A stretch of 64,000 bases of DNA from the NCBI RefSeq assembly GCF_001625215.2, contig NC_030385.2, positions 9,727,135-9,791,134 on the forward strand. The letters run 5' to 3'. Below are positions 1 through 10,214 of this stretch, in pieces; the first letter of the stretch is position 1; every line of letters starts with the position of its first letter. Both the position numbers and the translations under genes were made by a program. This DNA comes from Daucus carota subsp. sativus (Eukaryota; Streptophyta; Magnoliopsida; Apiales; Apiaceae). The notes under the pieces are model-generated. The model saw only the letters and a program-made list of their open reading frames with translations. It did not search any database and was not told the origin of the DNA.

Positions 1-42
1 TCTGAATGCATGGAGCACTTCTTTCTCTAAACTACTAGAATC

Positions 43-323
43 TTGTTGAGTAAACTTCAAAGTTGTGCCTAAAGTTTACATCGATTTTCATAATGTTGAC
101 CAGATTCCCAAATTCTCATAAAAGTGGCCAAACTTTGTCTCCGTTTCTTAAAAATATGGCTTCCGTTAAATGTCACTAACGGAGTAACAGACAGAATGTG
201 GCTCCCACACTTTTAAAAAGCGGAGCCAAAGTTTGGTCATTTTTTTGAGAATTTGAAACTCTCGCCAATTTTTTAAAAATCGGTGTAAATTTTGATCACA
301 ACTCTAAAATTTACTCAATCTTG
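43..323. repeat. Fold-back MITE with ~100-bp terminal inverted repeats
   Basis: The left arm (from TTGAGTAAACTTCAAAGTTG) pairs with the reverse complement of the right arm (which ends near ACTCAATCTTG) over about 100 bp with scattered mismatches. Both arms end inward at a shared CCAAACTTTG(T/G)CTCCG block. No coding capacity is visible. The superfamily is not assigned because I could not define a target duplication. Confidence 0.6.
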
Positions 324-799
324 CTTTATGTGCGGGGAAGCAAATTAATATATGGTCTAATAATAATAATTTCTGAAGTGAGTCATAACACCAGGAACAA
401 TACCTGAAGACTAAAATTATATGTTGAACTATTTTTAGTATTGTTTGATATAAAATATCAAACAATATCTATTTTTGACTAAAATTATAACTTAAAAAAT
501 TTATAAGTTTGATTTTTTCAACATATCTATTTTTAGTATTGTTTGATATAACATATTTCCTGTATATTCTATTTAGAGTTAGAATTGATTTGTATTTTAA
601 AATTTCTTTAAAGTATAATTTCACAGTTTCTTTTTATTTTTTTACTTTTAAATAAAATTTAATATTTAAAATATTTTTTTAGAACAAAATATTAAAAATA
701 ATTTATAAAATTATATTTTATATAGCCTAAAATACGTGCAAAGTACTAAGAAAAAAGTATAAAAAAATGGGTAAGAGAAAATGAGTATTTCTGGTTCCG
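324..799. other. AT-rich spacer without recognisable gene
   Basis: Very AT-rich DNA. The only structure I see is a short palindrome near 440-466 (ATTGTTTGATAT / ATATCAAACAAT), part of which is repeated directly near 536-552. No coding signal. Confidence 0.5.
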
Positions 800-1201
800 T
801 CCCTGGCTGGCGCCACACTAGGTGAAGTTTACTACTGGATTTACAGAGCCTGCTGGTGTCTGGTTCTGGTCTACTGTTGGTGCTACTGGACTTATATGTG
901 GTGGCGGATATGGTGTGCTGCGTCGTAAATACGGTTTCCCTGCTGGTGTCTGGTCTACTGTTGCTTGACTTGTATGTTATATGCTGGTGTCTGGACAATG
1001 TCCTGAACGTTTGGATAGTCGATGTTTATGGAAATATTCTTGACAGAGAATCAATGGGTGAAGATCTTTTTTGGGCTTTAAGAGGTGGCAGCTGTTCTAG
1101 CTTCGGTGTTGTTTTGTCTTGGGAGCTGAATCTAGTTGAAGTTCCGGAAACAGTTGCGATTTTCAATATCTCTCGAACACTAGAACAGAACGCTACGCAA
1201 A

Positions 1202-1362
1202 GGGAAAATAAATTCAACCGTCCTTGAACTTTACCGGTTTTATGATCTACGTCCTTGAACTATAAAAAAAATAAATACGATCCTTGAACTTTTTAATATT
1301 TCTGATTCGGGTCCTTCTGTCTAAATAAAGTTAACAGACGTTAACTTTTGCTTAGGTGGCAG
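1202..1362 (+). repeat. Left TIR of the MULE
   Basis: Inverted partner of 4234-4394. It contains three spaced copies of a CGTCCTTGAACT-like motif (near 1219, 1249 and 1281), candidate transposase-binding repeats. Confidence 0.9.
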
Positions 1363-1723
1363 CTGATAAAATTAAAAGAAAAATGCTGGATGCTATATGG
1401 ATATTATGTGGCACTTTAATAAAAAATTGTATTGGATGTTATTGCACTTTAATAAAATTTTATTTTCATTAATTGATTTTTTTACTCTAATATCTTTCTA
1501 TAACACAATGTAAAATTGAAACAAAAACAAAGATAAGATTGAAATAGAGTACTTGAACATTAAGTGATAGTGTACTGATATTACATTGGAATAAATAGCT
1601 TAAAAATAAAACAAATACTAAGTAGCAAAAATATTCCAAAATACTCATAATTTTAATACCAGACATCTTAAATTCTTGTAAAAGTAGTCCACATTTTGTA
1701 CTCTAAACCTCCAAAGTTCACAT

Positions 1724-3915
1724 TCACCGTTTTTTTCCTCCAGTAGGTTGGCTTGAGCTATGAACTCTTTTTGTAGTTGCAGGAGCTGAAGTCGATCCTA
1801 CTGGTTGTGAACTAGTTACTCTGATTGTTTCGGTTGTTGTTGAGAAGTAAGTATGACCATCCTTGTTACATTTGTAAACCCCTACACCTGGTGGAGGTAG
1901 TGGAAGTGGCTGAGGCAGCACATGAACATTGGCTGCCTTAGGTGGTCTTCCCCGTTTTCTTTTTGGTTGTTCAACTTGGTCTGCAACGTCAGGCTTCTTT
2001 TTTTGACTTGTTACCTTCTTCCTCTACATATATTAAGAACAACATATGTTAGTACATTAACTAAGAACATCAAATATTTAAAGGCATACTAAAACCTAAC
2101 CTTTGCTGCAGCTTGGGCCCTTGCAGCCTCACTATGAGCCTTTTTTGCCTCAGCAGCTTCTCTTTGTCTTTCATTGATTTCTTCATCACTTGCTTTACAA
2201 GTTGTTTTATTGTGACCATAGAGTAGACACTTACTGCATCTCATTGCCACCCCTTTTTTTCCTAACTTCATCCCGGCCCCAACTTCACCCTGTTCCTTTC
2301 TCCTATTTTTCTTAGGTCTCCCGGGCATTCTTCTTGCCTTTGGGGGAAGAATGTCAGGAAGACCGGTATGTGGCCAGAACATAGCACCTTTCATTGGCCT
2401 GAGTATATTTTCATAAGCTTTCATGTATACAGCTTTACTGAAACAATCATCAACTTTTTCCTCGGGATTTCGATTCATACTAAATAGTGCAACACATCCA
2501 TGAATACATGGAATGCCACTTAACTGCCATCTTCTACAACTACATACCTTATTCACCATATCTACCACCCACTGTCCCCCATTAGTGTCTCGGACTTCAC
2601 ACTCATCCCCACCAGTCCATGTTGATTTACAGAATTGAGTACCCTCAATACATTTATTCAATTTTTTAATGATTCTTGGACATATTTTACACTCAACTGC
2701 AGACATTGCATCTCTTTTTTTATGAATTCTTTCCATAATTTGCAACCTTATGTCATCTAACAATTGAATAATAGGCTTGTATCTTGCCTCTACTATCCAA
2801 CTGTTAAAGCACTCAGATAAATTATTGTCAACCATTTCGCAAGCAGTTAAGATATCAAAAAATGCTCTGGACCAATATCTTGGTTCTGTCTTAACCAAAT
2901 CAGTGTAGGCAAGTGGGGATATACCTTTAATCTCCTCCATGATTAGATTAAACTCCTCAACTGTTGAAGTCTTTGCAGCCCTCCAAAACATATTTTTAAG
3001 AACAACTCCTGGATGATTCTTTCTCCAATTAGCATATATATGCCTGGCACAACACCTGGCACTTAGCTTGAACCCTCTGCAAGTCATTTTTACTAAACCA
3101 AATGTCTCTCTTCTGTTCCACAGCATAGTCAATGATAGCATTTTTTAAAACAAATGCACTAGTAAACACAAGTCCAATCTCAAATTCAATGTGTTTCATA
3201 AGGGTGTTTGGATTAAATGTTGTAAATCCCTTTGATTTCGACTTATTTTTCTCCACTCTTCTACTAGACTCAACCTCCAAATCACTAGAATCTGTTGACT
3301 CTGGTTCATTCAATTTAAAAGAGTCACTCTCATACTCACTCTCCCATCCAGTTTCATCATTTAATTGACTAGCCTCAACCTTTTTTTTAGTTTCTCCTCG
3401 TATGCAACTTCCATTGGATTCTTTTTAGCTTGATACACTTCTTTCTTCTTTTTAATTATATCGACAAACTCCTCATCATGATCAGTGTCATATTCATCCT
3501 CAATATCAATACTTTCATTTTCACTCTCCTCACTTTCACATTCATCATATTCACTGTCATCAGCATCACTGTGATTATCAGCCTCAATCTTATCACTCTC
3601 TTCGCAAGCATGGTCCACATAAATATTTATTCTACCATTAATTAATGCATCTGCACACATCTCATGTATTATTTCATCATTCCATAACAACCTACATCCA
3701 TTACTATCAAATGATGATCCATCCTTAAGCCAATAAATTTTAAAATTCTTATAACCAAGATCAGCACTGATGAATTTTTCACATATAGCAACTGATATAT
3801 TATCTACGGCTTGATCATAGATGTATTCAGTTTTACCTCCTTTGTAGTATCTTATCCCATTCTTTGTCGTGAACTGCCCACCATGATGAATCTCCACTTT
3901 AACACCGGATTCCAT
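1724..3915 (-). pseudogene. MuDR/MULE transposase, catalytic core deleted and frameshifted
   Basis: Reading leftwards. Residues 1-184 (3915-3361) hold an N-terminal PB1-like region, then a long Asp/Glu/Ser-rich acidic stretch. A frameshift in a run of eight A (near 3385) separates this from the next block (to about 3050), which carries the MuDR DNA-binding-type motif FSKNDLQRVQAKC. The frame then jumps straight to CARHIYANWRKNHPG, so the DDE catalytic domain normally lying between these blocks is gone. Downstream are the SWIM zinc finger (CSCRRWQLSGIPCIHG), a CCHC knuckle (CSKCLLYGHNKTTC), a predicted 77-bp intron (2024-2100) and an AT-hook (RKRGRPPK) before the stop at 1724. Start chosen at the first Met inside the element. 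Confidence 0.85.
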
Positions 3916-4233
3916 CTGAAATAAGCAATTTCGAGTTATAAAATGAAGATAAATGAAAGAGATGAAGTAAGAAGATTAAACGAATATCATATATACATGT
4001 TTAAGCTCTCAAATACCTGCGATTTTGATCTTCTCTCAATAGCCCCAATTTCACTTAAACCCTAACTATAGACCCAGTTAGCCGATGCTTGTTTTTTGTC
4101 TGTGAAACATATATGTATATTATGTTTTTATATGTATATTACATATTTAAATTAAATTAGTTAAATGAACTTATGAGTCAGCATCCACGTGTTTAATTCT
4201 AATAATATTTTATATATTATTTATTTAAATTTC

Positions 4234-4394
4234 CTGCCACCTAAGCAAAAGTTAACGTCCGTTAACTTTTTTTGGACAGAAGGACCCGAATCAAAAATAT
4301 TAAAAAGTTCCAGGATCGTATTTATTTTTTTTATAGTTCAAGGACGTAGATCATAAAACAAGTAAAGTTCAAGGACGGTTGAATTTATTTTCCC
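4234..4394 (-). repeat. Right TIR of the MULE
   Basis: Inverted partner of 1202-1362, with only a few mismatches along about 161 bp. It ends in TTTATTTTCCC next to the duplicated 9-mer. Confidence 0.9.
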
Positions 4395-4934
4395 CTACGC
4401 AAATGATTCTTCCGTTTCAAACAGTTGAACAAGGCATACATGGGCTGTCGGATAAGCTTCTAGAAGTTGGGACCAGGTGAAACAACTCTCGTCTTTACAC
4501 CATACGGAGGATTTTTGGACGAGTATCCGGAATCAGCGATTCCATTCCCTAATAGGAATGGAACACTGTACATGGTTTACATGAGGGTGCTTTGGGTTGG
4601 AAACACAACACAGGAACTTGAATGGATTACAAGCTTATACGAATACTTGAGGCCTTATGTTTCGAGCAATCCGCGCAGAGCGTATTATAATTATAATGAC
4701 CAACCTTGATCTGGGAATGAACAATGCAAGAGGTCCTATCAATTATTTCACAGCCAGGAGATGGGGAAGATCCTACTCTAACAATAATTTTATGAGATTG
4801 GTTGGTGTGAAGACACGGGTTGATCCTCTAAACTTCTTCAGGCACGAGCAAAGTATCCCTCCCTTTTCGCTGGCTATGTTCTCAGATATGTGAGTTGGAT
4901 GATCATACTGCCGCTTGATTAACTAAATAAAACA

Positions 4935-4937
<3 letters not shown>

Positions 4938-4979
<42 letters not shown>

Positions 4980-5669
4980 GAAACCAATAGAAGTTAGTGA
5001 TATCCTCAGTACAATTTAGTGATATTCTCTTTACGATTTAGTGATATGTGTTGCACGAATTAGTGAAAACTTGCGGAAACTGCCCAGAATTTCTGAATCT
5101 GTTCTAGTTGCCGATTCAGGTGGTGGTTGCGGTGGTGGAGATAATGGAGGTGAAGGTGGAGATGGAGGTGGTGGACATGGAAGGAGCCTTTAGCTTTGTC
5201 CGGCAGATTTTTGGCAAAGATCTGGAATTTAAATCGGCATTAAGCTAGATATACGTTACTGTAGGTGAGGAAGACCGAGGTGGAGGTGAGGACGAAGGTG
5301 CAGGTGGAGGTGGAGATGGGGGTGGAATGGAAAGGGCGGTGGAGGCCGGAGGGGGGTTGGATTTGGTGGTGATATAAATAATGGAGGCCGACATGGAGGT
5401 GGTGGCTATGGAGGGTCGGGCGACATGGAGGTGGAGAGAGTAGCAAAGACTTGGCGGGGTGGTAGGGTGAAGCTGCCAGAAGTGGGGTGGAGGGTTGGTG
5501 GGTTGGAGAAGAAGAAGGAGAAAGTGGGGTTGTTTGAGAATTTAGTGATATTCTCTTAGAAATTTAGTGATAGTTTCTAGTTTCTTTTTTTTTTTTTTTT
5601 TTTTTGTTGCCAGATTCTAGTTTCTAGAATAAGGAGGTTTCTATTGAAGTAAAACTCTATATATATATA
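4938..5669. repeat. (TA)n-bounded non-autonomous element A (inverted orientation)
   Basis: Bounded by (TA)n at about 4938-4974 and 5658-5669. The ends resemble each other in inverted form (AAACTAGAAACCAATAG at left; GGTTTCTATTGAAGTAAAACTC at right). Subterminal zones are packed with a TTTAGTGATA-type motif (near 4997, 5018, 5038, 5061, 5541 and 5562). The centre (5110-5520) is a G-rich GGTGGAGGTGGAGATGG-like degenerate repeat. No transposase. Confidence 0.6.
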
Positions 5670-6248
5670 GAGAGAGTTCTACTCCAATAGAAACCAAATT
5701 AGCCTAAAAACTAAAAACCAGTTTCCGAACAGTTTTTTATCACTATTTTTAACTACAGAAATCACTAATTTGTACATAACATATCACTAATTTATATATA
5801 GCATATCTCATGAATATAAATATATATACACACATATATGCAACGTATATGACCATCATCTTCACCCAAATCGTAATAATGGACCTCTTACCACCATTAC
5901 CAAAAGTTTCTATGACTTGCCACCATTGTCTATCATCACCAATAGTCACATACACTTTCCATCATAACTTACAAAACTAACGACTACTTACCATCATCAT
6001 ACAACTTCTCTTGCGGCTTCCTACCACCAAGAACCATCCTACGGATGAAATTAATCATCTATAATCGATTAGCAGTAATTTAGATAAGTAGATTTTCTCA
6101 ATTTTGATAATAAAAATCGCTGTTTACATACTGTATAAAAACAGTGATTAGTGCAGTATAAATTAGTGATACCCGTAGTTATAAATAGTGGTAGGGAAAC
6201 TGGTTTCTAGTTTTTATTTTAAGAGTGGTTTCTATTTGATCATGAGCC
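5670..6248. repeat. (TA)n-bounded element B, same family as A and E
   Basis: Shares the 5658-5669 (TA)n tract with element A and the 6249-6262 tract with element C. The left end CTACTCCAATAGAAACC is followed by CTAAAAACTAAAAACCAG, and the right end is its imperfect inverted match (CTGGTTTCTAGTTTTTATTT). Subterminal ATCACTAATTT copies lie near 5738-5800 and inverted ones near 6145-6175. Non-coding; ORFs here are fortuitous. Confidence 0.6.
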
Positions 6249-6262
6249 TATATATATATATA

Positions 6263-6678
6263 GGGTAGCACTCCATAGCATACCCTTTTATATGGAGTTA
6301 CGTAGCACACCATTATAAATATATACATAATATATATTCTATTATATTTTTTATGGAATATAGTTGCAAATTTTGATTATTAAACAGCAAACGAAGTAAT
6401 ACAATTTTTTTTTATTCCAAAGATCATCTAAAATCATGCAATATCTCAACATTATTCTATAACAAAATAATAATCATCCAGAATTATTCTGTTGTGGAAT
6501 CAGTGTTTTTTCATCAAATTTTAAGTGTTCAATTACTTTAAATAAATATATTTTATAGTATTCTATATTAGAATCACGTTTTATGTGTATTCTATAATAG
6601 AATTTATAATAAAATTGATGATTTACAATGGCGCACTATGTAACTCCATATAAGGAGTAACTCTCTGGAATGTTGGCC
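6263..6678. repeat. (TA)n-bounded element C, separate family
   Basis: Lies between (TA)n tracts at 6249-6262 and 6679-6694. TIRs of about 50 bp are readable: the left has TATATGGAGTTACGTAGCAC and the right is its inverse (CACTATGTAACTCCATATAA). The interior is AT-rich and non-coding. Confidence 0.6.
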
Positions 6679-7064
6679 TATATATATATATATAATATAC
6701 AAGTCAACATGAACAAAATATCAATATATATTTACGGACACTCTTTGTAATCTATGTATACCAAATTCATTCATAACAACACAAAATGAACATGAAGTCA
6801 AAGTAATTAATTTGAGCATATTAAGGATGACCATAAGCAAGTAAAAAATTGAGAAAGACATTCAAAAATTAATACAATAGTGAAGTTTAATATCTTCATT
6901 TTTTAAATATATTATATCTTAACATTATTATTAATCCGACAGATGTAGAGATAATTGTAGCAAAGGTAGCTCAATGAAACTAGAAATACAGCCTGCTAGA
7001 TATAAAATTTCGTCTACTTATCTCAACAAGCTAACAGGTTCGCTTGCATATGCGCGCAGAACAT

Positions 7065-8291
7065 CTAGCACTCACTCACTTCCGTAACCAGCACACATCC
7101 GATTGACATAAGATCGACTGCACAAAAGTTTGACCAGTGAACTGCGAGATAGTTAGATTCAGCTTTGAGTTCCACATTATCGATTTCAAACCTAGTGAAC
7201 TTCATATTCTTCTGATCATAATTATAGAAGTTACCACTTCCTGACTTTATGATAATTCCATCATCCTTCAGAGCTGCCACTGGTTGAAGTGTTGACTTAC
7301 ATATGCCAGCAGGAATAGAGGCTGTCAAAATACACTTTATACCCCAAGACTCCCCAACTCCATACTCTTTCATCGACCATATGTCAAAATGAGTCGGATG
7401 TGAATTATCAAACAAACACAAACAATTATTCAATATTCCAACACTCATATTAACCTTGCCGTTACCTATATTAGGAGGAAACGGGATCTGATAGTTTCGC
7501 TCGTCCTCGATGTTGAATGCATACAAAGATGTAAAATTTTTCATTTCGTTATAAAACAACCAATGAAACGCTCCTTTCACAGTATCCCCAAGAGATCCTT
7601 GATTACTTGGATATGGAAGATAACCCACTCGCTTCCATGTATTAGTCCCAATAATAAGGACATCAGCCTCAGATCTTTTTTTATAAATCGGGTGTGGCGG
7701 GTTCACTGGTGTTGAAATTCTTAAAATCATATAATTATCAGTTCTGGTATTAAAACCCAACCCGTAAACTTCTGTCCTTTTTCCATCCCAACTGTAATTC
7801 TTTTGGTTGTGTTCTGGAAGTCGAGCAAATTGCCCCAAAATTGGGTTACAAAGGTAAAGATGGGATCGGGAAAAACAGGTAAAAGGACTCTGATATTCTA
7901 CCGATTCACATGGAATCAAAATAAAAAGCAAGCCATTGCAGGAGCCGGCAATTTTAGCTTTTTTGATCTGGATAACAGATTTATATAATTGGCAATATCC
8001 CTTTGCAAACTCAACTAAGTGAACCCCAAAATTATTATGAATAACAACAGTAATATATGGGGATATCTCAGCATAAAGTTTAGTAAACCAATTTTCAGAT
8101 ATCAATTTAAGAAATAATTTGCCTACGCACCTCCACGCACAAATAGAAGCAATTGGGAGTCCTGCAATAATGTTCGCAACGAGTGACTCTGATACAGTGT
8201 CAATCAAACTTGTCTGGTTGATTTCTTTCCCAAATTCTTCTGTCTTGTGTTCCTTCATCGATTTCTTTGTGCGTCGTTTCTTGCGAGCCAT
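7065..8291 (-). CDS. F-box protein (F-box associated domain type)
   Basis: A single uninterrupted 408-codon frame. A Lys/Arg-rich N terminus (MARKKRRTKKSMKEHK) precedes an F-box at about residues 35-75, seen as SLVANIIAGLPIASICAWRCVGKLF. The rest resembles an F-box-associated/kelch-like region with ICNGLLF-like (AGSCNGLLFI), LCNPILGQFARLP, YGLGFNTRTDNYMILRI and KGAFHWLFY motifs, typical of the large plant F-box expansion. Such proteins are substrate adaptors of SCF ubiquitin ligases. The substrate cannot be inferred. Start chosen at the first Met. The gene sits between chains of (TA)n elements and has no intron, as in many rapidly duplicating F-box genes. Confidence 0.85.
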   Translation of the reverse strand: MARKKRRTKKSMKEHKTEEFGKEINQTSLIDTVSESLVANIIAGLPIASICAWRCVGKLFLKLISENWFTKLYAEISPYITVVIHNNFGVHLVEFAKGYCQLYKSVIQIKKAKIAGSCNGLLFILIPCESVEYQSPFTCFSRSHLYLCNPILGQFARLPEHNQKNYSWDGKRTEVYGLGFNTRTDNYMILRISTPVNPPHPIYKKRSEADVLIIGTNTWKRVGYLPYPSNQGSLGDTVKGAFHWLFYNEMKNFTSLYAFNIEDERNYQIPFPPNIGNGKVNMSVGILNNCLCLFDNSHPTHFDIWSMKEYGVGESWGIKCILTASIPAGICKSTLQPVAALKDDGIIIKSGSGNFYNYDQKNMKFTRFEIDNVELKAESNYLAVHWSNFCAVDLMSIGCVLVTEVSEC

Positions 8292-8670
8292 GATGAAAGA
8301 AGGTGATATGTTAAGTCTAAAGGGAGAAATTTATGAGGGGCTTGATGTTGAAATAAAACATTGGACAAATCTTGTCAAATCTAGATTTTATTAATCAATT
8401 AAAAATCTCGAACAATCTTTTCAGATTTTGTAAAAACAATAAGCAATACGATAAAACTGATATATGAGTTACACAATTTCATATGTTAGTCGGACTCGGG
8501 TACTGACGGGTTTGGATCCACACGTTGGATTCTCAATTTTTTAAAATATTAGGAATTTATGGATCCAATACTTGGTCACACAAGTGCTAGGAATTAATTC
8601 CCATACCCACATTGTGTTATGTCTCACGTAAATATAAGGGAAAACTAAAGAATTTTAGATAACAAAGATA

Positions 8671-8673
<3 letters not shown>
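8292..8673. other. Upstream region of the F-box gene
   Basis: About 380 bp of AT-rich sequence upstream of the minus-strand F-box gene, ending at a long (TA)n tract (8674-8725). No specific promoter element can be asserted. Confidence 0.4.
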
Positions 8674-8725
<52 letters not shown>

Positions 8726-8729
<4 letters not shown>

Positions 8730-9096
8730 TTTAATCCAATACAAACTACTAAAATACAAACTAAATACAAACCAATGCGATTAAGTAGAATAGTTTGGTT
8801 TTTGGGACCGGGGATGGACCCCGAGATGGGCCTAGACGGGGTCTAAGTGGGGCCTAGTAGGGTCGGGATGGGGCCTAGTGGGACTGTTGTGGGGCCAAGT
8901 TTTAGCTCTTAAGGATGTCTGGAGCCTGTTTAGGGCCTGTGCAGAGCCTTGGCGAAGCCCTAGTGGGCCCGGAGTGGATTAAGGGTGGACCCTAGGTGGG
9001 TGATGACATATATGGGGTGAGTGATGTCATTTAGGTATAGTTTCTCTTGGTTTGTATTTTAGTTTTTATTTTAGTGGTTTCTATTTGAGCAATTGG

Positions 9097-9097
<1 letters not shown>
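8726..9097. repeat. (TA)n-bounded element D
   Basis: Between (TA)n tracts 8674-8725 and 9098-9133. Left end GGGTTTTAATCCAATACAAAC; right end TTTGTATTTTAGTTTTTATT...TATTTGAGCAATTGGC, an imperfect inverted match and close to the ends of E and F. The interior (8810-8995) is unusually GC-rich, with repeated GGGGCCTAG/GGGGTCTAAG words. Confidence 0.6.
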
Positions 9098-9133
<36 letters not shown>

Positions 9134-9136
<3 letters not shown>

Positions 9137-9826
9137 TCTTACTCCGCTACAAACCCTCTTATTCTACAAACTAAAAACCAAGCTGAAATATCACTAATTT
9201 ATAAAGAAAATACCACTAATTCATTCAACAACCCCACCTCCATCTCCACTTTCAACAACCCCACTTCCACCACTATCTCCGCCTCTGCCTCTTCCACCTC
9301 CTCCAACTCCGCCGTCACCTCCATCTCCTCCGTACGCCCCGTCCCCTCTATATCCCCATCTCCTCCATACATCCCGTCCCCACCATGTCTACCACATCTA
9401 TGTCGACTTTCACGTTTTCTATCGACACCAGTCACCAAATCCCCCCGCGTCTCTGCCAAAGAATAGATCTGATACATATTGCAAGTTAAATCAGGTGGCA
9501 GGAAAAGGCATCATCTCAAGTCACGTGGGCGCTATATTTATTTGTCAACAAACACAGACGTTGCTGCTACCCAAATAATGCCTTAAAACAAGACCTCCCT
9601 CGTCCAGACTACTTCATACAATTTCTGGTGCTTATGTGGTCTACAATGGCGGGGATAGTGGCTAGAACTAACTCCAGTCGTGGGAGAAAACATATATATC
9701 ACTATCTTCTTAAAAAAAAATCACTAATTTTCGCAACACAAATCACTATTTTCTAAGGATAATATCACTAAATGGTACTGGTTTTTAGTTTTTATTTAAG
9801 GATTAGTTTGTATTTGATCACTAGCC
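9134..9826. repeat. (TA)n-bounded element E, same family as A and B
   Basis: Shares (TA)n at 9098-9133 with D and at 9827-9840 with F. Ends GAGTCTTACTCCGCTACAAAC and TAGTTTGTATTTGATCACTAGCC. Subterminal ATCACTAATTT-like copies lie near 9186, 9213, 9719 and 9744. The interior (9225-9420) is a C-rich CCACCTCCATCTCC-like degenerate repeat, the complement of the G-rich core of element A. Confidence 0.6.
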
Positions 9827-9840
9827 TATATATATATATA

Positions 9841-10178
9841 AAGTGGGTCTTACTCCAGTACAAACCTTCTTAGAGTACAAACTACAAACCAAAATTAAAA
9901 AAGTCTCTAAATCAAATCAAAATATATCACATATGGTATGGAAATTGATCGTGGAGAGATGAATAAAAATACAGTGAAATCGTATTTCGAAAAAAGTTCA
10001 CCGATTGACGGGAAAATTCAAATTAAAAACGGAGGGAATTCTTTGGATTATGTGTTGGATGGTGTATATTAACTAGTGTGTGGTTGCCCCTGCGGGGCCA
10101 TTAGATTAGATCCATCCAAGGGCTTATATTAAGTTTGTAGTTTGTACACTTATTTAATTTGTATTTGAGCACTTCCCT
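9841..10178. repeat. (TA)n-associated element F
   Basis: Starts right after the (TA)n at 9827-9840 with GTGGGTCTTACTCCAGTACAAACC and ends in AATTTGTATTTGAGCACTTCCC, matching the ends of D and E; the right (TA)n is reduced to one TA. Contains GCCCCTGCGGGGCCATTAGA at 10086-10105, a motif also found in the 46.5-47.5 kb element. Confidence 0.55.
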
Positions 10179-10214
10179 AAAGTTTCTTGGAGTCCTCATT
10201 TCAATGGAGTCTTT

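Larger units (their letters stand above)
1202..4394. mobile_element. Mutator-like element (MULE) inserted in BBE-like pseudogene
   Basis: The element is 3193 bp with roughly 161-bp terminal inverted repeats (1202-1362 and 4234-4394) that start GGGAAAATAAATTCAACCGT. It is flanked by a perfect 9-bp target duplication, CTACGCAAA (1193-1201 and 4395-4403). The 9-bp duplication, the long TIRs and the encoded MuDR-type protein all place it in the Mutator superfamily. The transposase is broken (see separate entry), so this copy is non-autonomous. Excising the element rejoins the oxidase pseudogene with one copy of the 9-mer. Confidence 0.95.
800..4893 (+). pseudogene. Berberine-bridge-enzyme-like FAD oxidoreductase pseudogene, 5'-truncated and transposon-split
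   Basis: Remnant of a BBE-like flavoprotein oxidase, a family of secreted bicovalently flavinylated enzymes. Near 806-835 a frame reads GATLGEVYY. From about 860 comes the glycine-rich CGGGYGVLRRKYG stretch, then DNVLNVWIVDVYGNILDRES, MGEDLFWALRGG and a TLEQNAT block up to 1201. The protein resumes at 4404 after a transposon and continues through TTLVFTPYGGFLDEYPESA, a frameshift near 4690, and the C-terminal [20 protein letters not shown] and [10 protein letters not shown] blocks, ending with TGA at about 4891. The 5' half, with the flavin-linking His region, is absent. The FPAG-V-C motif that supplies the Cys link reads AGVW here. The CCTGCTGGTGTCTGG segment is duplicated (848 and 938). It is clearly non-functional. 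Confidence 0.88.

Noticed and set aside
856..998. Plus and minus frames at 711-1227 as intact small genes
   Set aside because: The plus frame crosses out-of-frame oxidase remnants and runs into the MULE; the minus frame is its shadow.
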